Origin: Muricea muricata
Lineage: Eukaryota > Cnidaria > Anthozoa > Malacalcyonacea > Plexauridae
Length of the DNA stretch: 64,000 bases
Direction: 5' to 3'
NCBI GenBank assembly: GCA_963855995.1
Contig: OY979723.1
Coordinates: 4,473,884-4,537,883, forward strand
Each line of letters starts with the position of its first letter. The stretch's first letter is position 1. Below are positions 60,201-64,000 of this stretch, in pieces. Made by a program: the position numbers and the translations under genes. The notes under the pieces were generated by a model that worked only from the letters and a program-made list of their open reading frames with translations, was not told where the DNA came from and did not search any database.

Positions 60201-63084
60201 CAACTTGTATGGTAATTATTCTCATGAACTCAATTTCGTTCATGCACATAATTACCATAGCGAGTTGTGCAATGTTTGTTTCCGGTTTATTCAAAGTAAC
60301 TGAACCGAAGATCGTGTATAGTATTGAATAGCGTTGCCAATCCATTCCCCTTTCTAATATCTATGGTTTGATTACAAACATCACAAAATTTGCGCTTTTG
60401 CTCGTTGCCCTATGTGTATTTCTAGACTATGAAAAATTTGTATCACGCAGGCCCAATTCTCACCGGAAGTAAAACTTAAATGTACATGTGTAATTAAGCT
60501 TCAATTTGATAACAGTTAGATCCAGTCTACGACAAGATTAGCGAGGGAAAGACGTTGCACCACAGTCTCTTGTTGAAATATTTTTATATTTGATACATAC
60601 TGTAGGAAGTCAACTTGGAACTATTATCGCATATCCACTTTCTGGGTGGCTTTGCGCGAATGGGTTTGCTGGTGGCTGGCCATCTGTTTTTTATGTATTC
60701 GGTAAGTTACTAAAGTTAAGCCTGTTTTCCACTTCAAATGTATCGCAAGAAAACGTGGCGTATTTCATTGTTTCGTGAACACTCAGCAGAACAAATGATA
60801 TGAACACAATGAAATACGCTACGTTTCGCTACGATGCTACTGAAGTTGGAAACGGGCATTATTAGACGTACTAGACGCGTTGGAGTGTTTTATTGCGGTA
60901 TCAAAACACGAAGAAGTAATGAATGTCAAGGGGCGAAGCCCCGAGAGATTCACTGCATTTGAGTGTTTTGATACCGTGATCAAACACGCAGAACGAGTTG
61001 TTGAGGTAGTTTCTCAAGTGGATGCAATATACAATTGTGCTAATGAACACTCGTGTGTTAATGCAGGCATTGTTGTTTTCTAATGATTGTGTGCTAATAA
61101 ACAATCGTGTCTTGTGTTTTGTTGAATTAAATAAATGAAAGACTAGTGCACAGTATAGGGAATAAACGGTAGAGCCACTCAGCAGTGCAACATGTCCCCC
61201 TATTTTTATGCAATTGACTGGCCAGAATAATGGCGGAACGGCCTGTTCAGCGTTCCTATTGGCCAGAAAAGGCAATTGACCTGAATAATGAACATGCGTA
61301 ATGAGACATGCGTGGAGACACGAACTTCAAAGATTCCGACTCGAGTGGCCTTTCTGTTTATTTCTATTCTGTGACTATAATGTTTGAAAGGCCATGCGCA
61401 TGAAAAGAACAGAAATGTCTACTTTATATTTTTTAACATTAGAAGCTATTAGAAATGACATCGACTTCAAACGGTTTACCAAAAAACTTACTATGAATAA
61501 ATTACGAAAATTGCATGTTTGCATAGACCCCCGGAATTTTTTGTCTTTGCAGTTTTAAACTGTTTTGCGTGGATACTATTGTTTATTTATACTGAACAGC
61601 ATAGCAAACCCAAACAGGTTCATATATTTAGATAGTAAATCAAATTTTACAAATTAGTCGAAATGTAAGCAAAGCATCTCTAATTATTTTGTCGGTAAGG
61701 GAGTATCGATAAACCAGACAGGAAACGCAATTTAATGATACGTATTCACAGTAGCAAAGCCAGACCGAAAATTTGGTGATGCTATGTAATATTAAGTTAT
61801 TATTATTCATTTCATTAGAAATATACCGTTTTCGAAAAGGTAGAAATATTTGCATATTAGTTTCAATTCAGAATCCTATTTAAGAACGATTTCCCATATC
61901 CTATACCTATTTCGATGAATATTAAAACGCAGCGTATTGCTTGCTGATCTGCTTCAAATTTTAATCGGTTGTATTCCGTGCAACCAATTAATCAATTGCT
62001 CAAGATGGCTATTTAAGAATTGTTTTGCCTAAAAGAGCTCATGATCATTTCCACTAATCAGTTTGTGCAGTTTAAATCTCTATGCTCTTATGGTATTGCT
62101 TCCCGGTGCGCAGTACGCGTCTAGCTACAAACGTACAGTTTATCGGGAAGGGTGCATGTTGTTACGGCAATTTTAGTAAGGGCACTAAAGTATGCTGTAT
62201 ATGTAACACTGATTTATATAATTTTATATAAATAATATACTTGATTGTTTTAGGTTTGTTTGGTTTCCTGTGGTTCTTCGTTTGGATGTATTTTGCTCAT
62301 GATACGCCAAGGGAGCATCCGAGTATATCAAAGGAAGAACTGGAGTATATAGAAACGACTGTTGGTAAAGAACAAGATCATGTAAGACCAAACAAAGAGG
62401 TAAGATCATGTATTAGCATGCAAGTGGTCCTGACAATGTAATTCTTTAATGCGACTGTATCACTTTTACGATAGTCGATATACCAACCATTCAAATATTT
62501 CATCGGTTGATAGTATATTAAATGGTGAGATTGCCCCTTATTTGTGTGAAACGTTGATGCTACATAAATCGAAAACAACATTCCAGAAAAAGAGTAAACG
62601 TCGAAGTCAACTTTGTTTGCCCACAATGCAAAAGGAAAATACAAGGTGGCAAAACTTTCACTGTATACCACGGCAATATGTATAGTAGTTTATACTGTAT
62701 GAACAGCAACAATCTCTGCATCATTTTTAATAACACTGCATGTGCATGCATATTGTATAGGTCTGCATAATGTATTCTTGTATATATAGCTACATATCTT
62801 AGATATCCTTTCCCATTGTTATAGAACTAATCTATGTATGTTTTAGATAGGAGAGTTATTACTGATTAGAAACTACCCTTATTAAATGAAGACCCTACTA
62901 GTTATTTCATATGTCAAATTTCTTTGTTTTTCAGAGTTATAAAACGCCTTGGAAATCTATCTTAACCTGTGTTCCAGTTTGGGCGGTCACTGTTGGTCAT
63001 GTTGCTAACAATTGGGCCTTCTATACCCTTCTTACTAATACACCAACCTACTTCAAGGACATTCTTGGTGTTAATATTCAGGAG
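48253..63084 (+). CDS. SLC17-family anion transporter (sialin/vesicular transporter type), 5' part
   Basis: Seven exons with GT-AG joints and compatible phases: 48253-48510, 50086-50125, 51081-51280, 57757-57844, 60606-60701, 62254-62399, 62935-63084; 326 codons in all, the rest lying beyond the window (family members have about 500). ATG 48253 is the first in frame. Exon 1 has TM1 with [16 protein letters not shown], then an N-glycosylation site (NST). Exon 2 is a 40-nt mini-exon ([10 protein letters not shown]). Exon 3 carries [11 protein letters not shown] and the MFS motif-A-like GAKRVFGFG. Exons 4-7 include [49 protein letters not shown] and a [15 protein letters not shown]...NNWAFY segment. 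Members move organic anions or phosphate across plasma, lysosomal or vesicular membranes; the substrate cannot be read from sequence. Confidence 0.95.
49180..49435. repeat. Interleaved direct/inverted repeat cluster in SLC17 intron 1
   Basis: ATGCATATGTTATGAGCACA and its complement recur at about 49200, 49245, 49265, 49320 and 49400. They are separated by AAGTGCTGGGTGCAAAAACG units. No protein-coding signal. Confidence 0.8.
52161..57250. mobile_element. 5.09-kb DNA transposon in SLC17 intron 3 (Academ-like, XPG-type nuclease)
   Basis: Terminal inverted repeats of about 175 bp start TAGTCCAGGCGGTGAGTGAG and are nearly identical, apart from a 21-bp insertion in the left arm (GTAATTTATGGGAGTGGGAC) and a few substitutions. 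A 3-bp duplication GTT lies at 52158-52160 and 57251-57253. Long termini, a 3-bp duplication and an encoded XPG/PIN-like domain suggest the Academ superfamily; this is inference from memory. Confidence 0.8.
52572..56802 (-). pseudogene. Multi-block protein of the 5.1-kb transposon, with C-terminal XPG/PIN-like domain
   Basis: Minus strand in order. First, 56802-56506 ([26 protein letters not shown]) and 56470-56078 ([29 protein letters not shown]), offset by a frameshift near 56535. After an in-frame TAA, 56014-55526 follows ([27 protein letters not shown]). Then come shorter frames at 55431-54536 and 54284-53859. 53816-53142 carries [15 protein letters not shown] and [18 protein letters not shown], resembling the XPG-I acidic motifs. 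Last is 53084-52572 (a [20 protein letters not shown] block and an acidic tail). The stops and shifts indicate decay, although some gaps could be introns. This is a recurrent uncharacterised family in cnidarian genomes as I remember it. Confidence 0.6.
57953..58402. mobile_element. CATAG-family DNA transposon B, 450 bp, 8-bp duplication
   Basis: Exact duplication CGCACGCC (57945-57952 and 58403-58410). Ends CATAGGGATTATAACACTAG and TTATTTATAATCTCTATG. Shares the inner GGGGGGCAAATTCAAGTCCC / GGATTTGAAAATCCCCCC pair with element A at 45322-46145. A C-run lies at 58329-58340. In SLC17 intron 4. Confidence 0.9.
58611..59105. other. Intron 4 stretch with open frames but no recognised domain
   Basis: A plus-strand frame (58615-58881, with [20 protein letters not shown]) and another at 58912-59103 are open but match nothing I know and lack splice-consistent context with the SLC17 gene. 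Not called as a gene. Confidence 0.4.
60113..60365. mobile_element. CATAG-ended MITE C, 253 bp, 7-bp duplication
   Basis: Duplication GTTTGAT (60106-60112 and 60366-60372). Ends CATAGATATTAGAAA and TTTCTAATATCTATG, with subterminal TGGCAAC/GTTGCCA and an inner palindrome CCGGAAGCAAACATTGC / GCAATGTTTGTTTCCGG (60183-60287). In SLC17 intron 4, 233 bp before exon 5. Confidence 0.85.
60719..60858. mobile_element. 140-bp PIF/Harbinger-type MITE in SLC17 intron 5
   Basis: TTA duplication (60716-60718 and 60859-60861). Ends AGCCTGTTTTCCACTTCAA and GAAGTTGGAAACGGGCA, with inner arms GTATTTCATTG/CAATGAAATAC. Terminal sequence resembles the MITE at 23238-23408. It starts 17 bp after the exon-5 donor. 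Confidence 0.82.
60875..61085. repeat. Hairpin-rich dispersed repeat in SLC17 intron 5
   Basis: GAGTGTTTTATTGCGGTATC and GAGTGTTTTGATACCGTGAT form a near-duplicate pair. A GGGGCGAAGCCCC hairpin lies at 60931-60943. No coding potential is supported. Confidence 0.5.
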
Positions 63085-63472
63085 GTAATTTAAAAATTCG
63101 CATGGAACACGTTTGTTTTACATGTTGCTGTCATTAAAGTGCCCTTGCGATGAAATTTTAACGAACGGTTTTCTATATTTTTTTAGTTTTTTAGTTGTTT
63201 TCAGTTTAAAATAAGAAAAAAAAACACTTCAGAATTAATACAAACTGTTCTATGACACAAATAAATGGCGATTTAAGTCGATAATTTACCCTCCGCCATT
63301 GCTCATTTATGTTGCTTTTGCGCCAGCGGCAATTGGATGCGTGACGTCAGAGACTCAAGTCAGGGACAGATGCATTACAGAACATTATAGTATTTCGAAC
63401 AAATCGACTGGTTTTTAGTGCAAAGTTTCAAAGAAACTTTGCAGTATTGTGATGAGTGGCGAAAATTCAAAT

Positions 63473-64000
63473 CAGTCAGTCAGTCAGTCAGTCAGTCAGT
63501 CAGTCAGTCAGTCAGTCAGTCAGTCAGTCAGTCAGTCAGTCAGTCAGTCAGTCAGTCAGTCAGTCAGTCAGTCAGTCAGTCAGTCAGTCAGTCAGTCAGT
63601 CAGTCAGTCAGTCAGTCAGTCAGTCAGTCAGTCAGTCAGTCAGTCAGTCAGTCAGTCAGTCAGTCAGTCAGTCAGTCAGTCAGTCAGTCAGTCAGTCAGT
63701 CAGTCAGTCAGTCAGTCAGTCAGTCAGTCAGTCAGTCAGTCAGTCAGTCAGTCAGTCAGTCAGTCAGTCAGTCAGTCAGTCAGTCAGTCAGTCAGTCAGT
63801 CAGTCAGTCAGTCAGTCAGTCAGTCAGTCAGTCAGTCAGTCAGTCAGTCAGTCAGTCAGTCAGTCAGTCAGTCAGTCAGTCAGTCAGTCAGTCAGTCAGT
63901 CAGTCAGTCAGTCAGTCAGTCAGTCAGTCAGTCAGTCAGTCAGTCAGTCAGTCAGTCAGTCAGTCAGTCAGTCAGTCAGTCAGTCAGTCAGTCAGTCAGT
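63473..64000. repeat. (CAGT)n microsatellite, at least 132 units, runs off the window
   Basis: Uninterrupted CAGT from 63473 to the last base (528 bp). It lies in the intron after SLC17 exon 7. The absence of any impurity over this length suggests recent expansion; read collapse or artificial extension in the assembly is also possible. Confidence 0.97.

Overview
This is a metazoan nuclear sequence, AT-rich and dense with transposons. Only three genes look host-like: two paralogous discoidin-domain genes and one SLC17-family transporter, all intron-split with GT-AG junctions. Secreted apple + F5/8C proteins, the abundance of Kolobok-like, ISL2EU-like, CR1/L2-like and Penelope-like elements, and orphan P2X7-C-terminal-like domains fit a cnidarian best (probably an anthozoan). 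That placement is inference; nothing here proves it. The extreme left edge lies inside a transposase relic and the right edge inside a CAGT microsatellite.

Layout. 1-15.6 kb and 23.7-34.7 kb are two copies of one segmental duplication in the same orientation. Each carries, in the same order, a Kolobok-like transposase relic (minus strand), a secreted apple + F5/8C gene (minus), a LINE endonuclease fragment (plus), Penelope-like reverse transcriptase fragments (both strands) and a LINE RT fragment (plus). The copies differ mainly by clean insertions: three TTAA-flanked MITEs, a hAT element, a Mutator-like MITE, a candidate solo LTR and minisatellites. Several have a matching empty site in the other copy. 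Between the copies (15.6-23.7 kb) lie a dead ISL2EU-like element (SWIM/YqaJ gene converging on a DDE transposase), a 5'-truncated LINE, a hairpin MITE and a P2RX7_C-like ORF converging on the copy-2 transposase.

34.7-48.1 kb holds LINE pieces, a stray F5/8C exon on the plus strand, a near-perfect 163-bp hAT palindrome, satellite-like repeats, a tRNA-Gly(UCC)-like locus and a P-like element with 8-bp target duplication. Several kilobases here show nothing recognisable.

48.25-63.1 kb is the 5' two-thirds of an SLC17 (sialin/vesicular anion transporter type) gene: seven exons, 326 codons, phases all compatible, continuing past the window. Its introns host a 5.1-kb XPG-like-nuclease-encoding DNA transposon with 175-bp inverted termini (Academ-like by inference), two members of a CATAG...CTATG MITE group, and a PIF/Harbinger MITE.
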